Source: Paludibacteraceae bacterium (lineage in GTDB: Bacteria > Bacteroidota > Bacteroidia > Bacteroidales > Paludibacteraceae). From it: a stretch of 39,471 nucleotides of DNA. The notes under the pieces are model-generated. The model saw only the letters and a list, made by a program, of their open reading frames with translations, did no database searches and was not told where the DNA came from. A program made the translations under genes and the position numbers. Position 1 is the first letter of the stretch; every line of letters begins with the position of its first letter. Positions 1 through 9,172 of the stretch are shown piece after piece. The stretch covers positions 1-39,471 of the forward strand of contig JARLGW010000007.1 in NCBI GenBank assembly GCA_031292565.1, written 5' to 3'.

Positions 1-1
1 A

Positions 2-493
2 CCATCATCTGTAGATTCTATTGAAGGTAATGCTTTTTTTGGTACTGGTTTAACCTCAATTACTATTCCTTCTTCGGTTACTTATATTGGAGAAGGTGCT
101 TTTTCTGGTACTGGTTTAACTTCGGTTACTATCCCTTCCTCGGTTACTTATATTGGCAGGGGTGCTTTTGAAGGTTGTAGTAGTTTAACGTCAGTCACTA
201 TCCCGTCATCAGTTACTTCTATTGAAGGTAATGCTTTTTCTGGCTGTACTGGTTTAGCCTCAATTACTATTCCTTCCTCGGTCACTTACATTGAAGAAGG
301 TGCTTTTTCTGGTTGTAGAGAGTTAACTTCAATTTATGCTAATTCTACTACTCCAATTGATTTAAGTGGGGTTAATAATGTTTTTGAAGATGTGGATGTT
401 AGTACTTGTACTTTGTATGTACCTTCTAATTCTGTAAATTTATACAAAGCAGCTCCACAATGGAGTTCTTTTCCAAAAATTGTTGGCATGTAG
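2..493 (+). CDS. BspA-like leucine-rich repeat surface protein, 3' end
   Basis: The reading frame is open from base 2 to a TAG at 491-493; the start lies outside the window. It encodes at least four tandem 22-23 residue leucine-rich repeats of the BspA/Treponema pallidum type, each of the pattern [20 protein letters not shown]. Unit starts fall at bases 50, 116, 185, 254 and a degenerate one at 323. The unit beginning at 50 is 22 codons long because it lacks the Cys seen after FSG/FEG in later units. The last ~55 residues (TLYVPSNSV, then YKAAPQW) are the usual C-terminal cap of this family in Bacteroidetes. Such proteins are secreted or surface-exposed and often bind host or matrix proteins, but the ligand cannot be read here. 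Codon use is strongly T-rich (ACT, GGT, TCT), unlike manC/mutL downstream. Confidence 0.9.
   Translation, partial: PSSVDSIEGNAFFGTGLTSITIPSSVTYIGEGAFSGTGLTSVTIPSSVTYIGRGAFEGCSSLTSVTIPSSVTSIEGNAFSGCTGLASITIPSSVTYIEEGAFSGCRELTSIYANSTTPIDLSGVNNVFEDVDVSTCTLYVPSNSVNLYKAAPQWSSFPKIVGM
50..322 (+). repeat. tandem 66/69-bp coding repeats in LRR gene
   Basis: Four in-frame direct repeats start at 50, 116, 185 and 254. The first is 66 bp and the next three are 69 bp. DNA identity is high because the PSSVT segment is almost invariant. They encode the leucine-rich repeat units. This kind of array can change copy number by recombination or slippage. Confidence 0.85.
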
Positions 494-530
494 CCATTTT
501 ATTTTGAATGTATTTTTGATTAATCACAGA

Positions 531-559
531 AAGCCGCTTTGAAAGGAGCGGCTTTTTTT
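531..559 (+). terminator. Rho-independent terminator of LRR gene
   Basis: A perfect 8-bp stem AAGCCGCT (531-538) / AGCGGCTT (547-554) with an 8-nt loop is followed by a T run to 559. It lies 37 nt after the LRR stop codon. Confidence 0.85.
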
Positions 560-600
560 ATGTCTTTTGTCATGTAGTACAATTTTAGTACACTGGCATA

Positions 601-641
601 AAAGTAAAACCCCTGAAAATCAATAGATTAACAGGGGTTTA
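601..641 (-). terminator. Terminator of tRNA-Leu transcript
   Basis: A 9-bp stem AAACCCCTG (608-616) / CAGGGGTTT (633-641) lies 4 nt past the tRNA 3' end. Read on the minus strand it is followed by a T-rich tract (complement of 601-610), so it fits termination of the tRNA transcript. Confidence 0.75.
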
Positions 642-645
642 CCGT

Positions 646-729
646 ACCCAGAGCCGGGATCGAACCGGCATGGAAGTGAATCCACTGGTGTTTGAGACCA
701 GCGCGTCTACCAATTCCGCCATCTGGGCG
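646..729 (-). tRNA. tRNA-Leu(CAA)
   Basis: On the minus strand the sequence folds as a cloverleaf. The acceptor is GCCCAGA/TCTGGGT (one G-U closing pair). The D-loop contains GGTAGACGC, the anticodon stem CTGGT/ACCAG encloses loop CTCAAAC (anticodon CAA, reading UUG), and the T-arm is GCCGG/CCGGC with TTCGATC. A long variable arm (TGGA/TCCA stem) is typical of type II leucine tRNAs. The discriminator base is A at 646. CCA is not encoded, so it must be added enzymatically. Confidence 0.95.
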
Positions 730-740
730 ATTGCGGATGC

Positions 741-770
741 AAAAGTAATCAAAATTTTCATATCTCAAAT
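741..770 (-). promoter_or_regulatory. Bacteroidetes-type promoter of tRNA-Leu
   Basis: The minus strand carries TACTTTTG (748-741), matching the -7 consensus TAnnTTTG, with TTTG (770-767) 18 nt further upstream. It lies 11 nt before the tRNA 5' end, so the leader is very short. Confidence 0.65.
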
Positions 771-806
771 TATTTCCGGCAAAATTAGCCAAAAGGATGC
801 TTTCTG

Positions 807-837
807 TTGTGCAACTAAAAAAATCGGTTTACCTTAG
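807..837 (+). promoter_or_regulatory. Possible promoter of manC-mutL
   Basis: TACCTTAG (830-837) differs by one base from TAnnTTTG, and TTG (807-809) lies 20 nt upstream. The ATG of manC is at 885. One mismatch makes this tentative. Confidence 0.35.
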
Positions 838-884
838 CACGTTGAAAAGAAAAAATACGTGCATATTCATAATCAGTTAACAGA

Positions 885-1958
885 ATGAAAGATAACTATT
901 GCGTAATAATGGCTGGCGGCATTGGAAGCCGTTTTTGGCCATTCAGTAGAAATAATAAGCCAAAACAATTTCTCGACTTTTTCGGAACCGGTAAATCGTT
1001 GTTGCAAATGACGTTCGAACGCTTTCAGGAAGTAGTTCCTACCGAAAATATACTCATCGTATCCAATTACCTGTACAAGGATTTAATATTAGAGCAACTG
1101 CCTGCTATCAAGGAAAACCAGATATTGCTGGAACCGATGCGCAGAAACACTGCACCCTGTATAGCGTATGCCGTGAACCGGATCAAGGCCATCTCCGAAA
1201 AAGCAAATATCATCGTAGCCCCATCCGATCACCTCATTTTAAAAGAGAACGATTTTATCGAAACCATAAAGCAAGGGCTCGACTTTGTAGAAAAAAACGA
1301 TTGCCTACTCACGCTGGGCATCCAACCTAGCCGCCCGGAAACAGGCTATGGCTACATTCAAGTGGCCGAAGGCGACACCAACCTGCGCAAGGTAAAAACA
1401 TTCACAGAGAAACCTAATTTGGAATTAGCTCAAGTATTTCTCGAAAGCGGTGAGTTCTATTGGAATTCAGGCATTTTCTTATGGAACCTGCAAACCATCG
1501 ACAGCGCGTTTAGCAGCCTGCTGCCCGAAATAGCCTCCAAGTTTGAAGCCGGCAAAGGGCTATACAACACCGATAAGGAAGCCGCCTTTATACAAGATAT
1601 TTACCCATCCTGCCAAAACATTTCCATCGACTACGGCATTATGGAAAAATCGGCCAACGTACACGTTTTATGTTCCGAATTCGGCTGGTCGGATTTAGGT
1701 ACATGGGGTTCCTTGTACGAACTGTCGCCTAAAGACGAGCAACAAAACGTTTCGCTGAAATGCCACACGCAATATTACAACAGCAAGGACAACATGGTGG
1801 CACTGCCCGAAGGCAAACTGGCCGTGATAGAAGGGTTGGAAGGATATATTGTGGCGGAATCGGACGACGTACTGCTCATTTGCCGGAAGGACGAAGAACA
1901 AAAGATAAGACAAATAGTAAACGATGTGACCGTGGGTTTCAACGGCGATTACATTTAA
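885..1958 (+). CDS. manC: Mannose-1-phosphate guanylyltransferase
   Basis: This enzyme makes GDP-mannose from mannose-1-phosphate and GTP in the cytoplasm, feeding mannose- and fucose-containing polysaccharides and glycoproteins. The 357-residue protein shows the nucleotidyltransferase signature GGIGSRFWPFSR (11-22), APSDH (112-116), GYGYI (154-158), FTEKP (173-177) and WNSGIF (193-198). It is the short single-domain form: the C-terminal phosphomannose isomerase cupin found in ~470-residue bifunctional enzymes is absent. It precedes mutL by 33 nt on the same strand, so the two may be co-transcribed although their functions are unrelated. The ATG at 885 puts the GG motif about 10 residues from the N terminus, as usual for the family. 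Confidence 0.93.
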   Translation: MKDNYCVIMAGGIGSRFWPFSRNNKPKQFLDFFGTGKSLLQMTFERFQEVVPTENILIVSNYLYKDLILEQLPAIKENQILLEPMRRNTAPCIAYAVNRIKAISEKANIIVAPSDHLILKENDFIETIKQGLDFVEKNDCLLTLGIQPSRPETGYGYIQVAEGDTNLRKVKTFTEKPNLELAQVFLESGEFYWNSGIFLWNLQTIDSAFSSLLPEIASKFEAGKGLYNTDKEAAFIQDIYPSCQNISIDYGIMEKSANVHVLCSEFGWSDLGTWGSLYELSPKDEQQNVSLKCHTQYYNSKDNMVALPEGKLAVIEGLEGYIVAESDDVLLICRKDEEQKIRQIVNDVTVGFNGDYI

Positions 1959-1991
1959 TAGAACACAAAAGGAGAACCGCGATATAAATAT

Positions 1992-3845
1992 ATGAGCGAT
2001 ATAATACATCTTCTGCCGGATTCGGTAGCCAACCAGATAGCCGCGGGCGAGGTGATACAACGACCCGCCTCGGTGATAAAAGAATTGGTTGAAAACTCAA
2101 TAGATGCAGGAGCAACTTATATCCAGGTGGTGATAAAAGATGCCGGGCGAACGCTGATTCAAATTATCGACAACGGCAAAGGTATGTCAGAAACAGATGC
2201 CCGCATGGCTTTTGAAAGGCATGCCACCTCGAAAATAAAGAGTGCCGACGATTTGTTTTCGCTCCACACCATGGGTTTCCGTGGCGAAGCCCTGGCTTCC
2301 ATCTGCGCCATAGCCCAAGTGGAATTGCGTACCCGGCGGGAAGAAGATGAACTGGGTACTTTCATCGAAATGGCAGGCTCAAAAGTAGAACAGCAGAAGC
2401 CTATTAGCTGCTCTAAAGGCACTATTTTTTCGGTAAAAAACCTGTTTTTCAACATTCCGGCTCGACGGAAATTTTTAAAAAGCAACGCCACGGAACTAAA
2501 CCATATCCTCACGGAATTTAACCGGATAGCCATTATATACCCGGACATCGCGTTTAGCCTGACTCATAACGACGAGGAAATATACCAGCTACCCGAAAGC
2601 ACGCTGAAACAACGAATTATCAACATCTTGGGAAAAGGGTTGAGCAATCATTTACTAAATATATACACCGAAACGAGCTTGCTAACCATAAGCGGATTCG
2701 TGGGCAAGCCCGAAAGTGCACGCAAGCAAATGCACAACCAGTATTTCTTTGTAAACGGGCGGTACATGCGTCACCCCTATTTTCATAAAGCTGTGATGAA
2801 GGCGTTTGACAATATGTTGGCTCCCGAAACAAGCCCTAACTATTTTATCTGCTTCAATATCGACCCGGCTAATATTGATGTAAACATCCACCCTACCAAG
2901 ACGGAAATTAAATTTGAAAACGAGCAGGCCATTTGGTCTATTCTCCTTTCGGCGGTAAAAGAGAGCTTGGGGAAATTCAGCGTGGTGCCCGATATTGATT
3001 TTGACACCGACGGGTCGATGGACATTCCGATACTAAATTCGGCAACGAAAATTCACGCGCCACAAGTGGATTTTAACCCTGACTATAATCCTTTCAAACA
3101 AGAATACGCCTCACCCTCAACAGGTGGAAATTACAACAAACGAGAACAGTTTGATTGGGAAAAGCTATACGAGGGTTTTGAAAACGAAAAAACACCCGAA
3201 CCCATTCAGGCGGAAATTACGTTGGATTCTCATATTTCCGATGCCGCCGATACGAAGCACGAAGAAACGGCTTCGCTCCACCAACCGGGGGTGGAATACT
3301 TCCAGTTTAAAGGTAAATACATACTCACTTCGGTAAAATCGGGATTGATGTTTATCGACCAGCATCGTGCGCACATGCGCATTCTTTTTGAGCAATACCT
3401 GCAATTTATCACCCAACGAAAAGGATTGTCGCAACAAATCTTATTCCCCGAACTGATAGATTTGTCGGCAGAAGATAGCCTCATCATGGAAGAATTGAAA
3501 GAAGATCTGGCTTTCGTTGGTTTCGACATTGACAAGTTTGGTAAAAACACCTACCGCGTAAATGGCGTACCTGCCAACATGGATGGCATGAGTTGCCTAC
3601 CGGTTTTGGAAGAAATGATTTCAGCCCAAAAAGAAAGCACCCTGTCGGGAAAGAATATTATACAGGAACGGATAGCCCTTACGGTATCCAAAGCCGCCGC
3701 CATTCCTTACGGCAAGGTTTTATCGGCACAGGAAATATCCAATATGGTAGATTCCTTATTCTCTTGCAAAAACCATAATTATGCACCGGACGGGAAGCCA
3801 ATTATCAACATCCTATCAGAGGAAGAAATTGAACATCGACTTTAA
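1992..3845 (+). CDS. mutL: DNA mismatch repair protein MutL
   Basis: MutL links MutS mismatch recognition to strand removal. The 617-residue protein has the GHKL ATPase motifs ELVENSIDAGA (31-41), DNGKGM (60-65) and GFRGEAL (95-101). A transducer domain runs to about residue 330, followed by a low-conservation linker (about 340-430) and a C-terminal dimerization domain. The metal-binding endonuclease motif DQHA(X)2E(X)4E of MutH-less bacteria is altered: residues 456-467 read DQHRAHMRILFE, so the first Glu is Met462 while the second Glu (467) is kept. The region near the C terminus keeps a CKNHNYAPDGKP segment, resembling the Zn-site region. Nicking activity is therefore uncertain. ATG at 1992 gives a normal N terminus. 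Confidence 0.96.
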   Translation: MSDIIHLLPDSVANQIAAGEVIQRPASVIKELVENSIDAGATYIQVVIKDAGRTLIQIIDNGKGMSETDARMAFERHATSKIKSADDLFSLHTMGFRGEALASICAIAQVELRTRREEDELGTFIEMAGSKVEQQKPISCSKGTIFSVKNLFFNIPARRKFLKSNATELNHILTEFNRIAIIYPDIAFSLTHNDEEIYQLPESTLKQRIINILGKGLSNHLLNIYTETSLLTISGFVGKPESARKQMHNQYFFVNGRYMRHPYFHKAVMKAFDNMLAPETSPNYFICFNIDPANIDVNIHPTKTEIKFENEQAIWSILLSAVKESLGKFSVVPDIDFDTDGSMDIPILNSATKIHAPQVDFNPDYNPFKQEYASPSTGGNYNKREQFDWEKLYEGFENEKTPEPIQAEITLDSHISDAADTKHEETASLHQPGVEYFQFKGKYILTSVKSGLMFIDQHRAHMRILFEQYLQFITQRKGLSQQILFPELIDLSAEDSLIMEELKEDLAFVGFDIDKFGKNTYRVNGVPANMDGMSCLPVLEEMISAQKESTLSGKNIIQERIALTVSKAAAIPYGKVLSAQEISNMVDSLFSCKNHNYAPDGKPIINILSEEEIEHRL

Positions 3846-3912
3846 CCAAGCCCTTTTATTTTAAGAAAAAATAGCACGCCATTTATTTGGAGTGCCATCA
3901 TACCTATTTTGG

Positions 3913-5049
3913 TTAATAATCCGCGTTTTTATTCTTATATAAGTTGTCCCAATACTTGTTTGTACTTTTTAGGAAAGCACGTTCGTCGAGCTTACTATTT
4001 AACCGTTTCTGGGTCTTTGGTTGAATCCGTCCTAAATCAATAATCTCATGAGTTGCCGAGCGTAGAGCTTCCATGAATTTTTTCAGCTTCAGGTAATTAA
4101 ACGGATTCTGTAAAAGGAATATGCCTCCGGGTCTATATATCTCTGCAATTAGAGGCGAATGCGAGCTATGACTGTACAATTTGAAAAATGGTTTCACGGC
4201 ATCGTACTGGTGAAAACTTGGAAATCCACAAATCGAAAACACAACAAAAGCCTTATTTGCATGTACGCGTCGGGGATGCCTTATTTGCGATGTTCCCTTT
4301 TCAAAATAAGGATATTGTTTTATTACCCCTCTATCCATGAAGTTTTTAAGCATTCCCGGCACTCCATAAGCATAAAGAGGGAAAGCATAAATAATCAGAT
4401 CGGACTCTTCATACAATTTATAAAGATCTTTTACATCGTCCTTTAATATACATTCGCCATCGGTTTTTAGCCAACATTGCAAACAACCTAAGCAGGGTTG
4501 AATGTTATATTGAGAAAGCATGATATGGTTAACCTCAACATCTTTCTCTTGCAGAAAGCTTACCATATTATCGCAATAAAGTTTTGTATAACCCTTTGTT
4601 CCTCGTGGAGAGGAGTCGAGCAACAACACCTTACGGGGTTTTTCCCATTCTTTTGACGGGGCAACCTCAAATGCTGTAACTTTATCGGAAACGGATGTTA
4701 AATCAACCGCGTATAAATCTTTGGGAATTATTTTTTTGAAATATGAGACATCACCTGTGAATTTTAATCGTCTGAATAGAACGCCTATAACCGGATTTAA
4801 TCTATTATCGGCAAGAGCAAGCCAATTGGCCAACGAACAGTCAAGCCTCACGTTATACGTGTCACTAATGCCTTCGGTAAATGTCAGTTCGTCTCCATTG
4901 GCTGTAAAATAACAATTTATTTTTTCAGATCCTTCGGTGAGACAAAACTGCAAAACGCCTTTTTCTTTCAAGGATAGTTCTCTATACGCATCGGCAATAT
5001 AGCGATGCATCATCCGCATAACGTGAATGGGTGTAGGAACCTCTTTCAT
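3913..5049 (-). CDS. SCP2-like / flavodoxin-fold oxidoreductase fusion
   Basis: This 378-residue protein has two parts. Residues ~20-112 resemble an SCP2/sterol-carrier-type lipid-binding domain (pattern around NPVIGVLFRRLKFTGD at 85-100). Residues ~139-330 are a flavodoxin-like, NADPH-dependent FMN-reductase-type domain: a beta strand KVLLLDSSPRG (140-150), a later DLIIYAFPLYAYGVPG segment (217-232), and a Cys cluster C186xxC189xxC192 with C200 (CLGCLQCWLKTDGEC) like that of iron-sulfur flavoproteins. No signal peptide is seen, so it is cytoplasmic. It lies 72 nt downstream of an acyl-CoA synthetase but after a hairpin. I infer flavin-dependent redox chemistry on a lipid or acyl substrate; the substrate is unknown. 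The flavodoxin call is firm, the SCP2 call moderate. Confidence 0.75.
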   Translation of the reverse strand: MKEVPTPIHVMRMMHRYIADAYRELSLKEKGVLQFCLTEGSEKINCYFTANGDELTFTEGISDTYNVRLDCSLANWLALADNRLNPVIGVLFRRLKFTGDVSYFKKIIPKDLYAVDLTSVSDKVTAFEVAPSKEWEKPRKVLLLDSSPRGTKGYTKLYCDNMVSFLQEKDVEVNHIMLSQYNIQPCLGCLQCWLKTDGECILKDDVKDLYKLYEESDLIIYAFPLYAYGVPGMLKNFMDRGVIKQYPYFEKGTSQIRHPRRVHANKAFVVFSICGFPSFHQYDAVKPFFKLYSHSSHSPLIAEIYRPGGIFLLQNPFNYLKLKKFMEALRSATHEIIDLGRIQPKTQKRLNSKLDERAFLKSTNKYWDNLYKNKNADY

Positions 5050-5070
5050 TTTGAGTATTTATTTAAAACA

Positions 5071-5107
5071 AAAACTCCTTAGATTTAGCACTGCTATCTC
5101 TAAGGAG
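5071..5107 (-). terminator. Terminator after acyl-CoA synthetase
   Basis: A perfect 9-bp stem CTCCTTAGA (5075-5083) / TCTAAGGAG (5099-5107) is followed on the minus strand by a T-rich tract (TTTTTGTTTT, complement of 5065-5074). It lies 14 nt after the acyl-CoA synthetase stop and probably attenuates transcription into the downstream flavoprotein gene. Confidence 0.7.
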
Positions 5108-5121
5108 CTATATTGGTTAAG

Positions 5122-6771
5122 TTAAACTACTTCCACGCCTTGTTCTTTGCATAATTCAAGGCTCATTTCCCGCAGCTTAAATTTCTGAATCTTACCACTT
5201 CCGGTCATAGGGAACTCATCTATAAAGAACACATATTTTGGTATCTTGTAACGAGCAATTTTACCTTTACAAAATTCGCGTACATCTTCGGTGGTCATAT
5301 CCACCCCTTCGTGTAGAATAATAAAGGCTCCTACTTCCTCTCCATATTTTTTGGAAGGCACACCGGCCACTTGCACGTCTTTCACGCCTTCCAAATGGTA
5401 CAGAAATTCTTCTATTTCCCGTGGATATATATTTTCACCGCCACGAATAATCATATCTTTAATACGTCCCGTGATGCGATAATAGCCATCTTCATCTTTC
5501 ACACCCAAGTCTCCCGAATGAAGGAATCCATTTTCATCAATAACCTCGGCAGTAGCCTCCGGGTTGTTATAATAACCCTTCATTATATTAAAGCCCTTGC
5601 AGCACATTTCACCTTGCACGCCGACCGGGCATTCTTCGCCTGTTTCTGGATCAATTACTCTCACTTCTACAAACGGAAAATCGCGACCTACGGTGGTGCA
5701 ACGTACTTCAAACGGATCGTCGATACGTGTTTGAGTCATACCCGGTGAACTTTCGGTTAAGCCATATACACTGGTTACCGAAAGGTACATCTTTTCACTT
5801 ACCCTTCTCATCAATTCCACGGGGCAAAGTGAACCCGCCATAATACCTGTACGCAAGGAACTCATATCAAACATGCTAAACATTGGATGATTGAGCTCGG
5901 CTATAAACATGGTAGGCACGCCATACACGGCCGTACAACGTTCTTTATGAATGGAAGCTAACACCACCAAAGCGTCAAACTTTTCAACCATTACCTGCGT
6001 GCAACCGTGGGTAAGGCAATTCATGGTGGCTAGCACCACGCCGAAGCAATGGAACAAGGGTACACACACGCAAAGTTTATCATCTCGCGTAAACTTCATG
6101 TTCTCTCCCGTTATAAGCCCATCGTTCACAATATTATGATGCGAAAGCATTACTCCTTTAGGGAACCCGGTGGTGCCGGATGTATATTGCATGTTTACCA
6201 CGTCGTGGCAGGAAATTCCTTCTTTTGCTTTTGCCAGAATTTGATCGTCAACATTTTCGCCTAGCAGCAACAGCTCTTGCGTGTTATACATGCCCCGGTG
6301 CTTTTCCTGACCAATGTACACCACGTTTTTCATTCTTGGAAAACGTTTGCTTTCCAAATGTCCACGTTGTGAGGTTTTCAATTCAGGCAACATTTCGTAA
6401 GTCATCTTCACGTAGTCGCCATCCCAAGTTCCGTCAATAATACAAAGGGTATGCATATCCGAGTTTTCCACCAGATATTCCAATTCCGTTTGCTTATAGT
6501 TGGTATTCACGGTAACCAATACGGCACCAATTTTGGCACAGGCATATAAGAATGTCAACCAATCGGGCACATTGGTAGCCCAAATACCCACATGTGAATT
6601 TCGCTCCACACCGATAGCCAACAGGCCTTTAGCCATTTCGTTTACACGGTTGTCAAACTGCTTCCAGGTAAAACGAAGATCTCTATCTGAATAAACAATA
6701 TATTCTTTCTCCGGGGTGTTTTCTGCCCAATATTCCAACCATCCGCCAAGGGTTCTTTCTGATAATTCCAT
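5122..6771 (-). CDS. AMP-binding acyl-CoA synthetase (FadD-like)
   Basis: This enzyme activates a carboxylic acid, probably a fatty acid, with ATP to an acyl-adenylate and then to acyl-CoA. The 549-residue protein contains the ANL-family motifs: P-loop [11 protein letters not shown] (196-206), YGLTES (336-341), HSGD (418-421), the hinge [16 protein letters not shown] (435-450) and the catalytic Lys527 in MTGSGKIQK. Length is typical of medium/long-chain acyl-CoA synthetases. It begins 16 nt after the HTH-cupin regulator gene, so the two almost certainly form one transcript. Chain-length preference cannot be read from the sequence. Confidence 0.9.
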   Translation of the reverse strand: MELSERTLGGWLEYWAENTPEKEYIVYSDRDLRFTWKQFDNRVNEMAKGLLAIGVERNSHVGIWATNVPDWLTFLYACAKIGAVLVTVNTNYKQTELEYLVENSDMHTLCIIDGTWDGDYVKMTYEMLPELKTSQRGHLESKRFPRMKNVVYIGQEKHRGMYNTQELLLLGENVDDQILAKAKEGISCHDVVNMQYTSGTTGFPKGVMLSHHNIVNDGLITGENMKFTRDDKLCVCVPLFHCFGVVLATMNCLTHGCTQVMVEKFDALVVLASIHKERCTAVYGVPTMFIAELNHPMFSMFDMSSLRTGIMAGSLCPVELMRRVSEKMYLSVTSVYGLTESSPGMTQTRIDDPFEVRCTTVGRDFPFVEVRVIDPETGEECPVGVQGEMCCKGFNIMKGYYNNPEATAEVIDENGFLHSGDLGVKDEDGYYRITGRIKDMIIRGGENIYPREIEEFLYHLEGVKDVQVAGVPSKKYGEEVGAFIILHEGVDMTTEDVREFCKGKIARYKIPKYVFFIDEFPMTGSGKIQKFKLREMSLELCKEQGVEVV

Positions 6772-6787
6772 AAAACAACCTTTGATT

Positions 6788-7381
6788 TTAAATAGGTGAA
6801 TATACTACAGCTAAAATTTTGGCTCCTTTTTCGCAATCGCCTTCCACGTGATGCTCTACTATAGAATCGTAAAATATACTATCTCCTTCAAACAGGTTAT
6901 ATGTTTTTTTACCATAGGTTATTTTTATAGCTCCTTCAAGCACATATATAAACTCCTCTCCTTCGTGAGACGACATGATAAAATCTTTTGCAGTACAAGC
7001 CTGAATATTAATAACAAAAGGCTCCATCTGACGACCCGATTTTGACTTGGCCAACGAATAATAATTCATGTGCCGGCGAGCACTTGTTTTGTTGTTTGAG
7101 AAGCTGATGCTTTCTTCGGATTCGTCTTTACGGCAAACCACAGGACCCAACGAATCGTCGTCGTCCAAGAATGTACCCAAGCGAACTCCTAATGCCCTAG
7201 ATACCCGAATAAGAGGAGCTAAAGATGTTAATACCTCGCTATCCTCCAACGCTACTAATTGTTCCAAACTTAAACCCGCTTGATCGGCTAACTGCTCTAT
7301 CGTCATATTTTTCGATTCACGAAGAGCTTTAATTTTATTCCCGATTATAATTCCTTTTCCCATGTATATCTTTTGTTTCAA
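6788..7381 (-). CDS. XRE-family HTH regulator with C-terminal cupin
   Basis: The 197-residue protein has an N-terminal lambda-repressor-type helix-turn-helix (about 14-72, [21 protein letters not shown]) and a C-terminal cupin domain (about 115-195) with [12 protein letters not shown] (139-150) and His177/His178. This architecture is that of one-component regulators in which the cupin senses a small ligand. Placement immediately upstream (16 nt) of an acyl-CoA synthetase suggests control of that gene in response to an acid or acyl compound; this is inference. A second Met at residue 7 (7363) is an alternative start and would give a ~30-nt leader from the predicted promoter instead of ~12 nt. 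Confidence 0.88.
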   Translation of the reverse strand: MKQKIYMGKGIIIGNKIKALRESKNMTIEQLADQAGLSLEQLVALEDSEVLTSLAPLIRVSRALGVRLGTFLDDDDSLGPVVCRKDESEESISFSNNKTSARRHMNYYSLAKSKSGRQMEPFVINIQACTAKDFIMSSHEGEEFIYVLEGAIKITYGKKTYNLFEGDSIFYDSIVEHHVEGDCEKGAKILAVVYSPI

Positions 7382-7398
7382 TTTCTAATTAATAAGGG

Positions 7399-7428
7399 CA
7401 AAAATATAAATTATTAGCAGAAAACAAA
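7399..7428 (-). promoter_or_regulatory. Promoter of HTH-cupin/acyl-CoA synthetase operon
   Basis: The minus strand has TATTTTTG (7406-7399), followed by C, with TTTG (7428-7425) 18 nt upstream. This matches both Bacteroidetes promoter elements. Confidence 0.65.
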
Positions 7429-7471
7429 TGCCTTTAGTTATTATTTATAAGAAAAGATTGTTTCCTTCTCT

Positions 7472-8986
7472 TTATTTTATAGTTTCAATAGCTCTTTTAA
7501 GTCTCGTAATTGTTTCTTCCTTACCTATTAAGGACGTAATATCAAACATGTGAGGGCCTTTGCCTTCGCCAACTACGGCCAAGCGGAAAGCATTCATCAC
7601 CGCTCCTGTATTATACTCTTTTTGGGTAATCCAGTTCATCACAACCTCTTCGGAATTGGATACAGAAAAATCTTCAATACCTTCAAGCACCGTAATTAAT
7701 TCTTGCATTAACGCGGGAGAATCTTCTTTCCATCGTTTCTTTACCGTTTTTTCGTCATAAGTGGTAGGTGCTTCAAAGAAGAAAGACGTTTGTTCCCACA
7801 ACTCAGAAACAAAGTTGACCCGTTCCTTCACCATCCCCACCACGGTTACAACCTTAGCTATAAAAGCTTGGCTATTATCCGTAAATGGATGTTCGTTTAG
7901 GAAAAGAGCAGCCACTTCTTCATTGGTTTTTGCTTGTAAATATTTATGGTTGAACCATTTTGCTTTTTCGTAATCGAACTTGGCTCCAGATTTACTAACT
8001 CTATCCAGACTAAAAGAATCAATTAATTCCTGCAGGGAAAACAGTTCCTGCTCTCCACCCGGATGCCAACCCAACAAGGCCAAGAAGTTTACCACCGCTT
8101 CGGGGAAATAGCCGGCCTCACGATAGCCGGAGGATTTTTCGCCCGATTTTGGGTCATTCCAATCCAATGGAAAAACAGGGAAGCCCAGCTTGTCACCATC
8201 CCGTTTGCTTAATTTTCCATTACCTTCGGGTTTCAGCAGCAAGGGTAAGTGTGCAAATTGAGGCATCGAGTTTTCCCACCCTAAGTATTTATAAAGCAGC
8301 ACATGCAAGGGCGCAGAAGGCAACCATTCCTCACCACGTATTACATGGCTTATTTCCATTAAATGGTCGTCCACTATATTAGCCATGTGGTAAGTAGGTA
8401 GCCCGTCGGATGATTTGTACAACACTTTATCATCCACGATGGATGAATTGATGGTTACATCGCCACGAATAAGGTCATGTACGGTAATATCCTCATCCGG
8501 TTCTATTTTGATACGCACCACGAATGGTTCACCGTCGGCAATTCGTTTTTCAAGCTCTTTCTTCGGAAGGGTCAAAGAGTTAATCATTTGCCCACGGGTG
8601 GAAGCATCGTATTGGAAGTTTTTAATTTCGGTGCGCTTTACCTCCAGTTGTTCGGGGGTATCAAAAGCCTTGTAGGCCAAGCCTCCATCTAACAGTTGAT
8701 TTACATATTGGAGGTAAATTTCTTTACGTTCGCTTTGACGGTAGGGTGCATGCGAGCCTCCTACCCCAACCCCTTCGTCGATCTTAATACCCAACCAGTT
8801 GAGCGACTCAATAATGTAGGCCTCCGCACCGGGTACAAAGCGTGCGGAATCGGTATCTTCAATACGCAGCAGCATATCGCCACCACATTTCTTGGCAAAC
8901 AGGTAATTATACAACGCGGTACGTACACCACCAATATGCAAAGCCCCTGTTGGGCTTGGAGCAAAACGAACTCTAACTTTTGTCAT
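7472..8986 (-). CDS. gltX: Glutamyl-tRNA synthetase
   Basis: A class I aminoacyl-tRNA synthetase that charges tRNA-Glu with glutamate in the cytoplasm. The 504-residue protein starts with [13 protein letters not shown] (8-20), which carries the HIGH-type motif, and has the KMSKS-type motif KLSKR at 258-262 followed by DGDKLG. RGEEW (218-222) and DGLPTYH (194-200) are family-typical active-site segments. Length fits bacterial GltX. It is monocistronic by appearance: a promoter lies at 9092-9099 and the upstream transcript ends at a hairpin just before that. Confidence 0.96.
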   Translation of the reverse strand: MTKVRVRFAPSPTGALHIGGVRTALYNYLFAKKCGGDMLLRIEDTDSARFVPGAEAYIIESLNWLGIKIDEGVGVGGSHAPYRQSERKEIYLQYVNQLLDGGLAYKAFDTPEQLEVKRTEIKNFQYDASTRGQMINSLTLPKKELEKRIADGEPFVVRIKIEPDEDITVHDLIRGDVTINSSIVDDKVLYKSSDGLPTYHMANIVDDHLMEISHVIRGEEWLPSAPLHVLLYKYLGWENSMPQFAHLPLLLKPEGNGKLSKRDGDKLGFPVFPLDWNDPKSGEKSSGYREAGYFPEAVVNFLALLGWHPGGEQELFSLQELIDSFSLDRVSKSGAKFDYEKAKWFNHKYLQAKTNEEVAALFLNEHPFTDNSQAFIAKVVTVVGMVKERVNFVSELWEQTSFFFEAPTTYDEKTVKKRWKEDSPALMQELITVLEGIEDFSVSNSEEVVMNWITQKEYNTGAVMNAFRLAVVGEGKGPHMFDITSLIGKEETITRLKRAIETIK

Positions 8987-9091
8987 AATAAGCTAAATAG
9001 TAAACGAGTAAACAAGCTACTGGTAAATCAAGAATACAGTTTACAAGCCACAAGTTTATTCATCGTATAATAATATATAAGAATGAGGTTG

Positions 9092-9099
9092 CAAAGATA
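9092..9099 (-). promoter_or_regulatory. -7 box of gltX promoter
   Basis: The minus strand reads TATCTTTGC, a canonical Bacteroidetes -7 element, about 100 nt before the gltX ATG. No clear -33 partner is seen, because the upstream terminator stem occupies that place. Confidence 0.5.
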
Positions 9100-9107
9100 A
9101 TAAAAAC

Positions 9108-9151
9108 AAGAGCCTTTTCAAGCATCATTTATTCAGCTTAAAAAGGCTCTT
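9108..9151 (-). terminator. Terminator of ferredoxin-cupin operon
   Basis: An 11-bp perfect stem AAGAGCCTTTT (9108-9118) / AAAAGGCTCTT (9141-9151) with a 22-nt loop is followed on the minus strand by GTTTTTATTA. It lies 21 nt past the cupin stop codon. Confidence 0.75.
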
Positions 9152-9172
9152 ATCGCAAACAAAAAAAACAGA

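Noticed and set aside
50-322. Regularly spaced repeats suggesting a CRISPR array
   Set aside because: The repeats are contiguous, without spacers, and are translated as leucine-rich repeat units.
1695-2060. Long open frame on the minus strand across the end of manC and start of mutL
   Set aside because: It is a shadow of strongly supported genes on the other strand and shows no recognisable protein motif.
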